Below, piece by piece: positions 21,159 to 32,275 of a stretch of DNA of 64,000 nucleotides. The stretch lies in the NCBI GenBank assembly GCA_951799425.1, contig OX637397.1, forward strand, positions 21,643,064 through 21,707,063, written 5' to 3'. This DNA is from Ilex aquifolium. Lineage: Eukaryota; Streptophyta; Magnoliopsida; Aquifoliales; Aquifoliaceae. Each line of letters opens with the position of its first letter. Position 1 is the stretch's first letter. The position numbers were made by a program, and so were the translations under genes. Below the pieces are notes generated by a model that did no database searches, was not told where the DNA came from, and saw nothing but the letters and a program-made list of their open reading frames with translations.

Positions 21159-23367
21159 CTATAAACATGCTACATTTTGGGAATGATTGCCTTACCTTGG
21201 GTGCCAAAAAATTTTCATTTCTTCTACTTGGTATAACTTCTTCTCCGGTGTTTTAGAAAAACCCCTTTGTTTTCTTCCTTATGGCCAGGATTCCTTCATA
21301 CGTCGTCATGGAGCGGGTCTTCCCTGACGTTGAGGTCAGTGAGATCAACGAGAGAGAGGTTCAGTCCATTGCCAGACGCTTCGAGTTTCCTCCAGGGGTG
21401 GTTGTGCACCACGCCGATTTGCGCTGATTTCACTACTTAGTAAAGGGCGAGGTTTGCTTCTTCGAGGTCCCTTTCCTGTTGGGGTTCCGGTTCCCATTTT
21501 CTCCCTTCATCTGAGGAGTTTTACACTTTTTTAGTTTTTGTCCCGTCATGTTTCTCCCATCGGGTTGGGCGATCTTACTAGCATTTACGGCGGCGTGGGG
21601 GAAGTTATTCTCCCAATCTAGGGCCACCGTGGCAGAGTTCCTCAATTTTTACCGCCCAAAAGAGGTTTCTGAGTTCTATCACTTTGTCCCCAAGCGGGGG
21701 TGGGGGGGGGGGAGAATTCCCATCCGGGACCTCCCTCTAGAGCCTGAAGGGTGGAGGAAGAGATATTTCTTCGTTTTGGGAGATGGTTGAGAGTTTGGGT
21801 CCCATGTTTCAGCATTAGTGAGGGTTCCCACGGAGTGGGGGCAGCACAGGAATTTGGGTGAGTATATATCTACTGGCCTGGCCTTGGGACGTTTGTTGTT
21901 GGCTTTTTTAATCCTCCTATTGGTAACAATATTGTTTTCTTGTGATGTCGCAGGTGAACTGCCGCCCTTATCTGGCGAGGAGTTGGCTCGGGTTAGCCAC
22001 GCCCGAGCCCGTTTACCATTCTCTTATGTGGAGCTGACGCACCCTGAGCTTGCCTCTGCGTCAAGCGGCCGTGAGTGATCGAGTCCCTGCTTTTCTCCTT
22101 TCCTCCTTTTTTTTTTGAATGGGTTTGTAGGATTCATGCCCTTTTCTGCTTTGCATATTCAGGCCCTTTATACCTAGTCACCCAATGTGACATGATCATG
22201 GAGCATGTGATCGAGAGGAGGTGAGCTAGGAGTTCAGAGCCTCCGGCGAAGAGGGCTGGGCTAGGCTAGGGGAGAGCAGCTCAGACCAAGCCTTAGGCGT
22301 AGGTGCCCAGACCGAGGTTCCTGCTGTTATTGGCGAGATTCTACCGACACCGAGTTCCACTCCTACCCCCGAGCTGTCATCTGACGCTGTCAGGGTCTCG
22401 GTTTTCGAAACTGCTCCCGTGACTGGGGAGTTACAGGTGACGGAACCAGGATTAGGTGTCGGGGAATCCACTGTGGGCATGGTTGCGGTTAACCAGGTGA
22501 GAGGGCCGGTTTGACGGGGTTCTTCTGTTGGAGCTGTGGGTGCCAGCTCGGGACATTCCCCCTCAACCCCGGTTATTGACCTTGAGGGGAGTTTGTTGAG
22601 GGATATGAGCCTGAGCAGCCGTGTGCTGATGGACTTGATCCCGCAGGCTGACTTGAGGCATTCTGTCGATCTTCCCTTCCGAGCTCGGAGCCGAGAGGTG
22701 TTCCACGCCCTTCTTGAGGTAAGTCCTCTATTTCCTTTGCTTTTTCCTTGTTTTCACATTTGCAATGTTGTGATTTCTGTCTTTGTCTTCAAGCGGCGAC
22801 GCATGTATGTGCTCTTGGGAGGGAAATTTTCCACCTGAGGAATGACGCTCAACGAAGGACGGCCGAGCTCCGCCAACAGAATGTCGAACTTTTGAGTTGG
22901 GGTTTGGCCACCGAGAGGGAATTGGAGCAAGTCATTGATCAGCGGGCTCAGACCTTTAGGCAGTTGATTGCCAGCACTTCTGCCGAGGTATCTCTTCGAG
23001 AAGAGCTAGCTCGCTCCAGGGAAGACTACGATGCCCAGATCGAGGACCTACTTGATTCTGCCATCACCCGGTCTTTGCTGGTGGACCAGTTAAAGGATTC
23101 CCGATCTGCAATTGCTGAGCTGAACAACTCTTTGGTTGCCGAGAGCCGGTTGGTCGAGGATTAGCAGAAGGACATCGAGAAAGCCAGGTTAGAGGCGGCC
23201 AGAGCTTTTGTGGACGGGTTCTTCAACTTTGCTGATCAGGCAATTGAGAAATTCCTTGGCCTGGATCTGGAGCAGTTTCAGCCGCGGTTTGATGTCCCTC
23301 CAGGCGGTCCTTCTGACGGTGGTCCTCCTGGTGCTGCTCCCCCAGCCCCTCCTTCCGACCAACCTTG
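21159..23367 (+). pseudogene. Antisense cassette B: divergent copy of the same gene type
   Basis: Possible TATA box CTATAAAC at 21159, with a CACGTG G-box at 21081. ATG at 21281 (MARIPSYVVMERVFP). The conserved block is IARRFEFPPG, then FRFPFSPFI, then LPSGWAILLAFTAAW (21553-21597). A linker follows, then a coiled-coil part (22790-23160: ELRQQNVELLSWGLATEREL and SLREELARSREDYDAQIEDL) and the end ARAFVDGFFNFADQAIEKFL. That end matches the end of cassette A. A GT-AG interval at 22719-22793 lies at the position of the intron of cassette A, but its phase does not join cleanly. In-frame stops are present. The copies are too divergent to be a recent duplication. Confidence 0.6.
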
Positions 23368-23916
23368 AAGATCAAGCTTTTGTTTTTTTTTTTTTTACAC
23401 TCGTAAATGTTTTGCTTTCCGTTGTTTGGTAATGAAGCTATTTTCCTTTTGCGATGATGTGTTGCCGATGTCGTATCCCATTGCCCCTTATTGCAAAGAG
23501 GCTGTGGTCTGTTTGGAGTAGTGTTTTCATTTATGCTGCTCATATCTCCCGACCTGTGCTACGTGATTTGAGCAGCCTTGCCCCTGACTGGGCTCCCTTG
23601 GTCAGGTCTATTCGGCTGTACGTGTGTGATTTTATGGAAACTTCTTTTGCGACTGTTCATTTTTTTGAATAAAGTGTACGGACATAGGTTATAGATCTTT
23701 AAATGAACCGATTGGCCGCTCAACAACTTCCACCAACCTTGCGCCGTTATCATTTAATGCTATCATGGTTGCAGAATCTCAACAGTCATCTGTCGTTTCT
23801 GCATGCTATTTATTTCCAAGTACTTCGAACTCCTCACATTCTCATTGTTCTCCAACTCCTTACTTCGAATCCCTTTGCCTCTCTCCTTCGTTTATTCTTC
23901 CGTCTTTCAGAGATTC

Positions 23917-25050
23917 ATGGCCCCTTCTCCCTCTTCGTTGTTCAAATGACACACTCGGGAGACACTGAGCGGTTCTTGGTATTCTATTTTCCTTCTTCCT
24001 TCACTGCTCGTTGCCGCAAACGTAGATGAAGTGAAGAGGCGATATAACTTTCCGGAGGACCTGGCGGTCAGGGGCTCTAACCCGGATGAGCCTTGTAGCA
24101 TTTCCTCTCAGGGGGAGATTTTCTTCTTTGAGGACTCATTCGAGTATGGCCTTCGGCTCCCCATCCATCAAGACTTTGCCTGGGTTCTTTCCTACTATGG
24201 GCTTTGCCCCTCTCGCCTCTCCCCCGAGCGGTGGGCCACCCTGGTCAATTTCTTCATTTTCTGGCGTCTTCATGGTTTCAATGACTTTCCTACTGTTGCC
24301 GAATTCTTATATTTCTTTTAACTCTCCTTTGACTTCCCTCCTTGTTTTAGTACTTTTACTTGGAGACGATTTTTTCGCCCCCTGCTCTCTGGTATTCCCA
24401 GCTCTCCTGAGGGGTGGACTCAACGCTTCTTTTTTGTCTCTGGAGACTCGTGGGAGTCTACTGAGAAGCAGAATTGGCACGTTTGGGTTCCCCGTTCTTG
24501 GAGGAGCTTTCATGATAGAGGTATTTACATAAGCACCCTACTAGTCTTCAGTTAGCCAATCTTCACTTGCAAATATTGTGCTAACTCTATTTGTGTTGGC
24601 ATTGCGCTGTTTCAGGTGCCCCCAGCCTTACCCCGGGAGAAACGTTTAATGTCAGCCTGGTGGAGGAGGCCCAGCCAATCCCGTACTCTTCCCTTGTCAC
24701 CCCTTAGAACCTTGTCCAGTTCAGGATAGGGGGAAGCTCGAGTCGGATCAGGTTTGTGCCCTCCTCCTTCTATGAGTCTGACACCTCTTCTGCTGAGTCG
24801 GAGGAAGTTACTTCTAGTAGGAAAAGGCCAAGGACCGAGTCGGGATCTCAGTCGCCAACTTCTGATGATAAAGGATCTTTAAATGCTGAGGTGGAAACCC
24901 TTAAGAAACGGCTCGCTGAGGTGGAAGGAGAGAGAGATGCCCTAATGGAGGAGAATGCCTGACTTAAAGCTCTGAACGCCCAATTGGAGAAGGGGGACCG
25001 CAAGTTAAAAGGGGCTGCTCTGGGGGACTTAGGACAGGGGGGTTTGTGAT
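23917..25050 (+). pseudogene. Antisense cassette C: third copy, truncated
   Basis: ATG at 23917 (MAPSPSSLF). A frame change leads to DEVKRRYNFPED (near 24025-24060), then FEYGLRLPIHQDFAWVL and SRLSPERWATLVNFFIFW (ending near 24263), the same conserved block as in A and B. A Ser-rich acidic/basic segment (24756-24860, SSRKRPRTESGSQ) and a coiled coil (LNAEVETLKKRLAEVEGERD) follow. A TGA at about 24959 ends the helix early and the AFVxGFxNF end motif is missing. It lies directly upstream of the 39-bp hairpin array. Confidence 0.6.
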
Positions 25051-25271
25051 GTTTCTTCTTTGGAGGTGTTTCTTCTTTTGATCTGTGGAGAGGATGCTTC
25101 TTCTTTTGACAAAAATTGTGAACTTTTCTGTTTCTATTGCAATGACAACATTTGATTGCGCTGTGAATATGGACCTCGTGTATTTGCTTGAGTTGGTAAT
25201 CTTTTCTCCGAGCTGAATAATTTGGGGACTCTCGAGCTAGGAGGCCCTTTGGTAGAAAAACCTGGTTGATT

Positions 25272-25777
25272 CCCGAGCTTACGAGCTCTTAGGCTGAGAA
25301 GCCTAGTCGTCCCGAGTTTACAAGCTCTTACGCTAAAAGCCTGGTTGATTCCCGAGCTTACGAGCTCTTAGGCTGAAAAGCCTAGTCGTCCCGAGCTTAC
25401 GAGCTCTTAGGCTAAAGCCTAGTTATCCCGAGCTTACGAGCTCTTAGGCTGAAAAGCCTAGTTGTCATGAGCTTACGAGCTCTTAGGCTAAAAAACCTAG
25501 TCGTCCCGAGCTTACGAGCTCTTAGGCTGAAAAGCCTAGTTGTCATGAGTTTACGTGCTCTTAGGCTGAAAAGCCTAGTTGTCCCGAGCTTATGAGCTCT
25601 TAGGCTGAAAAGCCTAGTCGTCCCGAGCTTACGAGCTCTTAGGCTGAAAAACCTAGTTGTCATGAGCTTACGAGCTCTTAGGATGAAAAGCCTAGTTGTC
25701 CCGAGCTTACGAACCCTTAGGCTGAAAAGCCTAGTCGTCCCGAGCTTACGAGCTCTTAGGCTGAAAAGCCTAGTTGG
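25272..25777 (+). repeat. 39-bp minisatellite, 13 units, each with two potential hairpins
   Basis: The unit is CCCGAGCTTACGAGCTCTTA followed by GGCTGAAAAGCCTAGTCGT. On the plus strand each unit can form GAGCT(TACG)AGCTC and TAGGCT(GAAA)AGCCTA. Units alternate in their last bases (TCGT or TTGT) and in CCCGAG or CATGAG. Because 39 is divisible by three, the minus strand has a spurious open frame of 13-residue repeats. It lies between cassette C and the 3' end of pol. Confidence 0.92.
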
Positions 25778-26097
25778 TGCAAACTCTTTTTTTTATGAGA
25801 ACTTCAGAAATTTCATTGATCCAAAAAGTGGGGTTTTACAGTAGCTCTCCCTCTTGTCATTTACAAAAGTTTTTAGGAAATTCTATTGGTGGTAATGCTT
25901 CAGGTGATCCGCGTTCCAAGAGTGTTGCAAATCTCTTCCTTCCTCTGTCTATAACTCATAGTTCCCACGTCGGATTACCTCTTCACAATGTATGACCCTT
26001 TCTAGTTGGGCCCGATCTTGCCATGGGCTGGGTCCTTCCTGGCCGGTAGTAGTTTTTTCAGCACTAAGTCGCCTAGTTTGAAACTTCTTCTGCTCAC
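25778..26097 (-). other. 3' end of Tat pol with stops
   Basis: Minus-strand translation continues after the integrase stop with VSEQKKFQTRRLSAEKTTTG and then WQDRAQLERVIHCEEVIRRG, the usual C-terminal tail of gypsy integrases. A stop separates it from the main integrase frame. The rest is AT-rich. Confidence 0.6.
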
Positions 26098-26976
26098 TCA
26101 CTTGTTATAAAATCTGGCCGTGCTCCTTTGGTAAGAGAATATTCGTTGCAGCGCTTCATCCCTTTTTTCATCCAGGAAGTCGAGGTTGACTAACAAGGAC
26201 CTCTCATTCTGCTCTGGGTTGAAGAGTTCGGCTCTCGTAGAGGGCACGCCAACCTCAACAGGGGCCATCGCCTCTGTCCCATATGCAAGGCTGAATGGAG
26301 TCTCGCCGGTCGCGGTTCGAATAGTTGTTTGATATGCCCATAATACCGCCAGGAGGTGATCTACCCATTGAGACTTAGATGCTTCCAACCTAGTTTTTAG
26401 TACAAGCTTGATGGTTCTGATGGTCACCTCAGCCTGCCCATTGGACTGCGGGTGTGCAGGTGCTGAGAAGTAGTTTTTGATCCCCAACTCGGCGCAAAAA
26501 CCCGTGAATGTCGGATTATCGAACTGTTTTCCATTATCTGAAACCAGCGCCCTGGGGACGCCGAAGCGGCAGATTATAGACTTCCAAACAAATTTTTTAA
26601 CCTTCTGTACGGTGATCCTAGCCAGCTGATTAGTTTCGGCCCACTTGGTGAAATAATCCACTACGACCACTACGAATTTGCATTGTCCGACCCCGATGGG
26701 TAGGGGCCCCAGGATATCCAAACCCCACCGTTGAAAGGGCCAAGGGCTGACCACGGGAGTGGGTTGCTTGGGTGGGCAGTGCGGCAGGTTGCCGTGGATC
26801 TGGCATGCCTGACACTTCTTCACTACTTCCTTTGCATCCCTGGACATTGTCGGCCAAAAGTAACCTTGCCGTAGCGCCTTGCTCGCCAAGGTCCTTGCGC
26901 CAATATGGTTTCCATACATGCCTTCGTGAATTTCTCTTAGAATATAATCTGCCTCCATTCTAGACACACACTTCAT
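26098..26976 (-). pseudogene. Tat element integrase (domain complete, polyprotein broken)
   Basis: A 292-codon open frame. The zinc-binding HHCC finger is intact (His17, His24, Cys55, Cys58 counted from MKCVSR). The catalytic core has Asp87 (WGLDILGPLP), Asp147 (ALVSDNGKQFD) and Glu183 (SNGQAEVTIRTI), so the DDE triad is complete. The C-terminal part includes TPFSLAYGTEAMAPVEV, typical of Tat and related plant gypsy integrases. The enzyme inserts the cDNA into chromosomes. It would be made as part of a gag-pol polyprotein, but a stop directly upstream (near 27004) and others in RT, protease and gag prevent that. Confidence 0.85.
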
Positions 26977-27000
26977 TAATGGAAAAGAAAAACCTCTTTT

Positions 27001-27680
27001 CTATAGGTTACCTTGGACTAGCGTGAATCTCGCCGCTCTGGCCCTCAACTTTGATGCATCCTTCGGGTCGTTAGGGAGCATTCCGTCTTGTAGGAAAGAC
27101 ACAATGGGATCCATCCATGAATCGCTCTCTTCAACTGGCATGACTTGGTTTTCTCCGGCTGGTTCCTCATCGGACTGTATGCTAGGCTCGGCCAAGATTT
27201 CGACTGGTGTCTGTCCCGGTAAGTCGTGGTCGGTGGCGGTTGCTAGCTTAGCCGAGGTGTCAGCCCGGGCATTGGCTGCTCGTGGGACTTGGACCAGCTC
27301 AACCAAGACGAACTTCCTCAGCAGGCTGCGTACTTTTATTACGTATAGTGCCATTTTTTCGTCCCTAGCAGCATACTCTTCTTCGACCTGCCTCACTACC
27401 AGTTGCGAGTCGCTATGGACCACGATCTGCTGCGCATCCATCGACAAGGCCAGGTTCAAGCCAGCTATCAGAACCTCATACTCTGCCTCATTGTTGGATG
27501 CTTGATAGTTAAATCTCAAGGCATATTCCAGGTCATATCCCTATGGTGAGGTCAGGATGAGTCCGGCCCCGTTTCCCTAGGCATTTGAAGCTCCATCCAC
27601 ATATAGTTTCCAGGTAGGCACGTCAGGGACATTGTCCTGGCTCTCCATGCTCTCTTCAGGTGGAGAGGTGAACTAGGAAA
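27001..27680 (-). pseudogene. Tat element second RNase H (archaeal type) and linker
   Basis: The frame includes WKLYVDGASNA (near 27590-27620, interrupted by stops), RFNYQASNNEAEYEVLIAGL, VVHSDSQLVVRQVEEEY and ANARADTSAKLA. The Asp, Glu and Asp of the RNase H active site are present in order. This extra domain between the usual RNase H and integrase is the hallmark of the Tat lineage (Ogre, Retand and relatives). A ~100-residue acidic linker leads into the integrase. Confidence 0.8.
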
Positions 27681-28218
27681 GAAAGTCCACTAGGGCTTAT
27701 CCCTTGATCGCGGTCCTGGGCTTGAACTTGATGTCGAATTCGCTAAGCTCCATCGCCCATTTGACCAGCCTTCTAGACTCTTTCGGCTTGTGCAGGACCT
27801 GCCTCATCGACTGGTCCGTTGGGACCCCAACGGTGTGCGCCTGGAAATACGACCTCAACCTCCGAGCTGCTACTAAGAGCACAAGTTTCTCTATTTTTTG
27901 GTATCTTTCTTCGGCTCCTCGAAGGGCTTTGCTGCAGAAGTAAACTGGTTGTTAGGCTCTCTCCTTGTCCTTCACAAGGGCGGCATTGACTGAGAAGTCT
28001 GATACAGCCAGGTAAAGGGTCAAGACCTCTCCTTCCTAAGGACTTACCAACACGGGTGGCGAAGCCAAATAGGCCTTGAGGGTCTGGAAAGCTTCTTCGC
28101 ATTTTTTATCCCACTGGAAGGCCGCATTTAGGACATTGAAGAATGGTTGACACTTGTCGTTGGAGCGCGAAACAAATCGGTTGAGCGCCGCTATTCTTCC
28201 GGCTAGGCGCTGTATCTC
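27681..28218 (-). pseudogene. Tat element RT-linked RNase H, decayed
   Basis: Minus-strand pieces include RLAGRIAALNRFVSRSNDKC and CEEAFQTLKAYLASPPVL (28050-28200), then VSDFSVNAALVKDKE and LRSYFQAHTVGVPTDQSMRQ with KWAMELSEFDIKFKPRTAIK (27700-27880). These are the thumb-connection and RNase H regions that follow gypsy RTs. Stops occur at several points. Confidence 0.75.
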
Positions 28219-28990
28219 TCAAGTGCTGGTGGGGGCTTTCATTTCAAGGACGGACTTTACCTTCTCGGGGTTCGCCTCGATACCCCTACTATTGACTATG
28301 AATCCCAGGAACTTTCCTGCCGATACTCCAAAGGCACACTTTGCCGGATTTAGCTTCATCCGATACTGTCGCATAATTTCGAACGACTCCCCGAGGTGTT
28401 GAATATGGGACTCGGCTTTTAGCGAATTTACGAGCATATCATCTATGTATACTTCCATAGTCGAGCCGAGCTTCTCACGGAACATTCTGTTAACCAACCT
28501 CTGATAGGTGGCCTCGACGTTCTTCAGTCCGAAAGGCATAACCTGATAACAGAAGATCCCCTGTTCCATGACGAATGAAGTTTTTTCTTGGTCGTTCGGG
28601 TCTATCTTGATTTGGTTATATCCCGAAAAGGCGTCCATGAAACTGAGGAGCTCATGGCCAGCTGTGGCATCGACTATTAGGTCGATTTGTGGTAAAAGGA
28701 AACTATCCTTGGGGCATGCCCTGTTCAAATCGGTGAAGTCGATGCAAAGTTGTCATTTTCCATTCACCTTCTTCACGAGCACAACGTTAGCTAAACAAGT
28801 AGGGTAATCGACCTCCCTGATGGCTTTGGCTCGTAACAGCTTAGCCACCTCCTCGTTAATAGCTTTCTGCCCGTCCGGCGCAAAGCTTCTCCTCCTCTGT
28901 CTAACAGGTTTACAGTTTGGATCGATGCTAAGTTGGTGTACGATCACCGCAGGGTTTATTCCTTCCATATCCTCCTATTTCCAGGCGAAA
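28219..28990 (-). pseudogene. Tat element reverse transcriptase
   Basis: Fingers and palm are well preserved: RRRSFAPDGQKAINEEVAKL, LANVVLVKKVNGK, then LCIDFTDLNRACPKDSFLLP, FMDAFSGYNQIKIDP and the active site VYIDDMLVNS (near 28440), followed by KFLGFIVNSRGIEANPEKV. A Trp codon after VNGK has become TGA (near 28753), splitting the domain. The YIDD catalytic motif itself is intact. It copies the element RNA into cDNA. Confidence 0.88.
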
Positions 28991-29149
28991 ACGTCAGCGT
29001 TCTTCTTCAAAAATGCCATAAGCTTTTCCTTAATGAACGGGAGTAGCATGGAGCCAACAAAGACCACGTGCTCTGGGTCCTGATCCAACTGTACTGGTCC
29101 AACTTTTCGGTAGGGGTAGGGGTAGGTCATGTCTCCAATTCATCTCTTA

Positions 29150-29793
29150 TGTCTAAATCCTCCAGTTGGACTGACTCTACCTCATTTCGCCTCATTGATG
29201 CCACGTAACATTCTCGGGCGAGGTGCTGGTCTCCCCTGACCATGTCGATCCCATTCTCAGTGGGGAACTTCATCACCAAATGCTACGTCGAGGGTATTGC
29301 TTTGATGGAATTGAGAAAGGGTATTCCCAACAGGACGTTGTACGCAGAAGGGACCACTAAGAAACGGACGGTGGTAGTCACCTGACAAGGTTGGTCTCCT
29401 ATGGTGAGGACGAGTTGGATAGAGCCAACCGGCAAGACTCTTTCACCCGAGAAGCCCAAAAGATGTGTTTTCACGGGTTCGAGCCTCGATCTCTCTATAC
29501 CGAGCTGATCAAAAGCCAATAAGAAAATGATGTCTGTCGAGCTCCCGTTGTTGACGAGCACTCAATGTATGGTTTTGTTCGCGATAATTGCCTTTATGAC
29601 CAAGGGTTCGTCATGCGGGTACAAGCATCCTTCGAGATATGCATCGAAAAAAGTAATCTCTACTTCACGGCGGGGTGCCTTTCGGATGGCCTGGACTTCA
29701 AGGAAATCTTCTGACCGGGCCTTCCTAGCATATGCCCTCCATGCTGAGTTGGATTCACCCCCTCCAGCAAATCCTCCCGAGATGACTCAGACT
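29150..29793 (-). pseudogene. Tat element aspartic protease, catalytic Asp replaced
   Basis: The frame reads VLVNNGSSTDIIFLLAFDQL, then ERVLPVGSIQLVLTIGD and VVPSAYNVLLGIPFLN, the order of plant gypsy proteases. Relatives have Asp-Asn-Gly-Ser-Ser. Here the first residue is Asn (codon complement at 29550-29552), which should abolish cleavage of the polyprotein. The change is G to A in a CpG context, as expected from decay of a methylated copy. A stop precedes the domain. Confidence 0.8.
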
Positions 29794-31407
29794 TCACCAA
29801 GCGCTTGCTGGTGTTGCTGAGGAGGCGCAGCGGCTGCTCGGGGTGTCCCGTCCTTGGTGGTTCTGCGCTTTTCCTTCCCCCGCCACGTAGTGGCGCAGGT
29901 GTCCCCTCTGGATCAAATGTTTAATCTCCTTCTTAAGCTGGATGCAGTCGTTCGTTTTATAACCCGTGTCCTTATGGAACTCACAGTACTTGGAGGCATC
30001 TCTCTTCTTGGGATCGGACTTCATCCTAGGCGACCACCGGATGAACCTCTCGTTTTGGACCTCGTGGAGGACCTGAGCGATGGAGGTGACTAGAGGCGGA
30101 AGTCGTGCAGGGGCGTATTAGGGCTGTAATTCCTCTGGCGGGGGTCCTAGGTGGTCTCGGACGTTGCCTCTCCTCTTAGGAGAAGGCTCTTTTCCTCTCC
30201 TCGGTGAGCGATCTCTTCTCGGGGACCGCTCATGTTTCCTTTCCTTCCTAGGACTACGGTCCCTCTTTTTCTTGTCTCCTTCCACCGGCGTTGTGCCCCT
30301 TTTCAGGCGTAGGGCCTCTTCGCCATTAATGTACTTTTCGGCTTTCGCTAGCACTTCGGCCATAGTGGCTTGAGGGATCTTTGCTATTGAGAAGAGGAGG
30401 TCCTTAGATTGTACTCCGAGCCCAGACATGAAAGTGGTCAGTGTGAACTTGTCGTCCACACTTTCCACGTTCAGGCACTCTTGGTTGAAGCGTTGCACAT
30501 AGATTCAGAGGGATTCGCTAGGCCACTGTTTGACACTCAGGAGGTGATAGGACGGCTTCCTATACGTCCTCGCTCTGATGAAATGGGATACAAATTGTAT
30601 AGAGAGTTATCTGAAGGAGGAAATCGATGATGGGTATAGCCTGTTAAACTAGGCTATTGCCGACCCCTTAAGGGTGATGGAAAAAGCCCGACAACGAATT
30701 GGGTCTAAGTATCCTTAAAGTTCCATCTGATTTTTATAGGAGTTCAAGTGGTCAACCGGGTCCTTGGTTCCGTCAAACGCCTCTACCGATGACATCCAGA
30801 ACTTCTGTGGGAGAGGGAAGTGGAGGACCTCGAGGGCGAATGGTGACTCGGTTTGCTGGACTAGGGCGTCCATAATATTGGGGGCCTTTCCCTTAACTTC
30901 CTCTTTCATGTTGCCCCCCTCTCTTTGGAGCTCGCAAAGTCTCTGCTCCAACAAGCGATCCATGGCGTCCGGCGGGGGGTGATGTCTGTCTTCTCGGTAG
31001 TCGGCTCTGGCCCGACTGTGGGTTTCATCCTCAGTGTGTTCCTCCCAATGTCTCCTCAGGTGATTTTCTCCAGAGTGGCAGCACTCGTGAAGCTCCGTGA
31101 CCCCGTTAGGCGGGGCTTGGCGTTCCTGAGGAGGAGCGTCGTGTTGTGCCGGAGGCGGGGGAGGCTCCCGATGGGCTGGTGGGAACTATGGTAGTTGGTG
31201 TGCCTGTATCCATGTCATCAACTCTTGGTTTTCCTTTATCAATTGCACCATAGTTCTACGGTAAGCTTCTAATTCATTGAGAGGAGGGAGGTTTGCCGCT
31301 GGGGCGTGGTTCTCATCGCCCGCTTCGGGAGCCGGGACATTCTCGTGTAAATTCTGGTGGACTTGGGGATGGGTATGAGATTCACTCATATTCCAAGTCG
31401 AAAACAT
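29794..31407 (-). pseudogene. Tat element gag
   Basis: Start MSESHTHPQ at 31389, or 18 bases earlier at MFSTWNM. The capsid-like part includes LHFPLPQKFWMSSVEAFDGT, DPVDHLNSYKNQMEL (30715-30830), then RFNQECLNVESVDDKFTLTT and FMSGLGVQSKDLLFSIAKIP (30380-30490). An Arg/Ser/Pro-rich basic stretch follows (30150-30290), and then DASKYCEFHKDTGYKTNDCI, the degenerate nucleocapsid motif of this lineage. At least three stops. It would form the particle that packages element RNA. Confidence 0.8.
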
Positions 31408-31446
31408 CAAAATAATCAAGGATGTTTCAAAGGAAAATGATGAAAA

Positions 31447-31469
31447 TCGTTCCCACAGACGGCGCCAAC
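31447..31469 (-). other. Primer-binding site of the Tat element
   Basis: The complement begins GTTGGCGCCGTCTGTGGG directly after the LTR end. TGGCGCCG matches the 3' end of plant tRNA-Asp, as in many Tat and Athila relatives. The site fixes the element's direction. Confidence 0.8.
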
Positions 31470-32275
31470 TGATGATGCTCGGAAATAACTGCCCAAGCCC
31501 AGCCAATGATATTCTAGGGGTGATTAGTGGATTATGGTGATTTTGAGGTTAATCTATGAGGAATGAAAGAGCGCACAATGTAAGTGGTTCACCTTAGCCG
31601 AAGGACTAAGGTTACGTCCACTGAAACGGAGTCTCTCGCTCCTTGAGATCGTATATTATCCAATCCTTGGTCAATTCAATGGCGAAGCAAGTGATGGGTT
31701 CTTACAGGGAGTGGGGCTGTTATTCTTATTGGTTCTTAAAGGGAGTAGGTCTGTTGGGGGAGAAGAAGATTTTCTGCTAGGTAATAGTGCCTTATTTATA
31801 CTGCCATTTTTCTAGGGTTTCCATGGCTCCTTCTTCCTTCTTACTGATTCCATGGGGCCTTCCGTCACTATCAGACGACAACCTCTGCCATCCGTTGCTA
31901 CTGTTCATCCGGCGCCCCTGTTCCCACGATCCCTCAATGGTTATACGCGCCAATGCTCCAGCGAGTATGTGATTGTCGTAGATGTCAGAGCTGGTTCCCT
32001 TGTCTCTAGGACACGTGGCACAGCGGAGTGTTCTAGGGTTCGTGTCAAGCTGGACCTCCCTATCTTGGGCTGTTCATCGACTGGACTGGATTGGGGTTAG
32101 GTTGGGTTGCGAACCTTCTAGTGACGTTGGGCTTGGCCCCCTGGTTTCGGTCATTTCTACTTTCAGCGTGGGCAAGCTATGGGCGCTTCATTTGGGCCAT
32201 TTACGCAAAAGGGTTTATTTGACTCATTGGGCTCTTGAATTATGACGGCTCCTGCCCAAAATTCCATCCTTATCA
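31470..32275 (-). repeat. Right LTR (5' LTR) of the Tat element
   Basis: 806 bases, about 40 substitutions from the left copy by eye and mostly transitions. It begins TGATGATGCTCGG and ends CCTTATCA on the plus strand. Confidence 0.95.

Larger units (their letters stand above)
16877..32275 (-). mobile_element. Ty3/gypsy Tat-type LTR retrotransposon, 15.4 kb, with antisense gene block
   Basis: Two 806-bp LTRs (16877-17682 and 31470-32275) begin TG and end CA. The target duplication is ATATT (16872-16876 and 32276-32280). The primer-binding site reads on the minus strand from 31469 leftwards, so the element is transcribed right to left: gag (31389-29794), protease (near 29550), RT (28968-28219), RNase H, a second archaeal-type RNase H (27519-27250) and integrase (26976-26098). 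The second RNase H marks the Tat group. The remaining 17683-26050 holds three plus-strand cassettes and a 39-bp array; extra ORFs, sometimes antisense, are known in this group. LTRs differ at about 40 positions, so identity is ~95%. Stops in gag, protease and RT make it defective. Confidence 0.93.

Noticed and set aside
25412..25663. Minus-strand open frame encoding a 13-residue Arg/Leu-rich repeat
   Set aside because: It follows from a 39-bp tandem array whose unit length is a multiple of three. There is no sign of a real gene.
25272..25777. CRISPR array
   Set aside because: Units abut with no unique spacers, and this is plant nuclear DNA.
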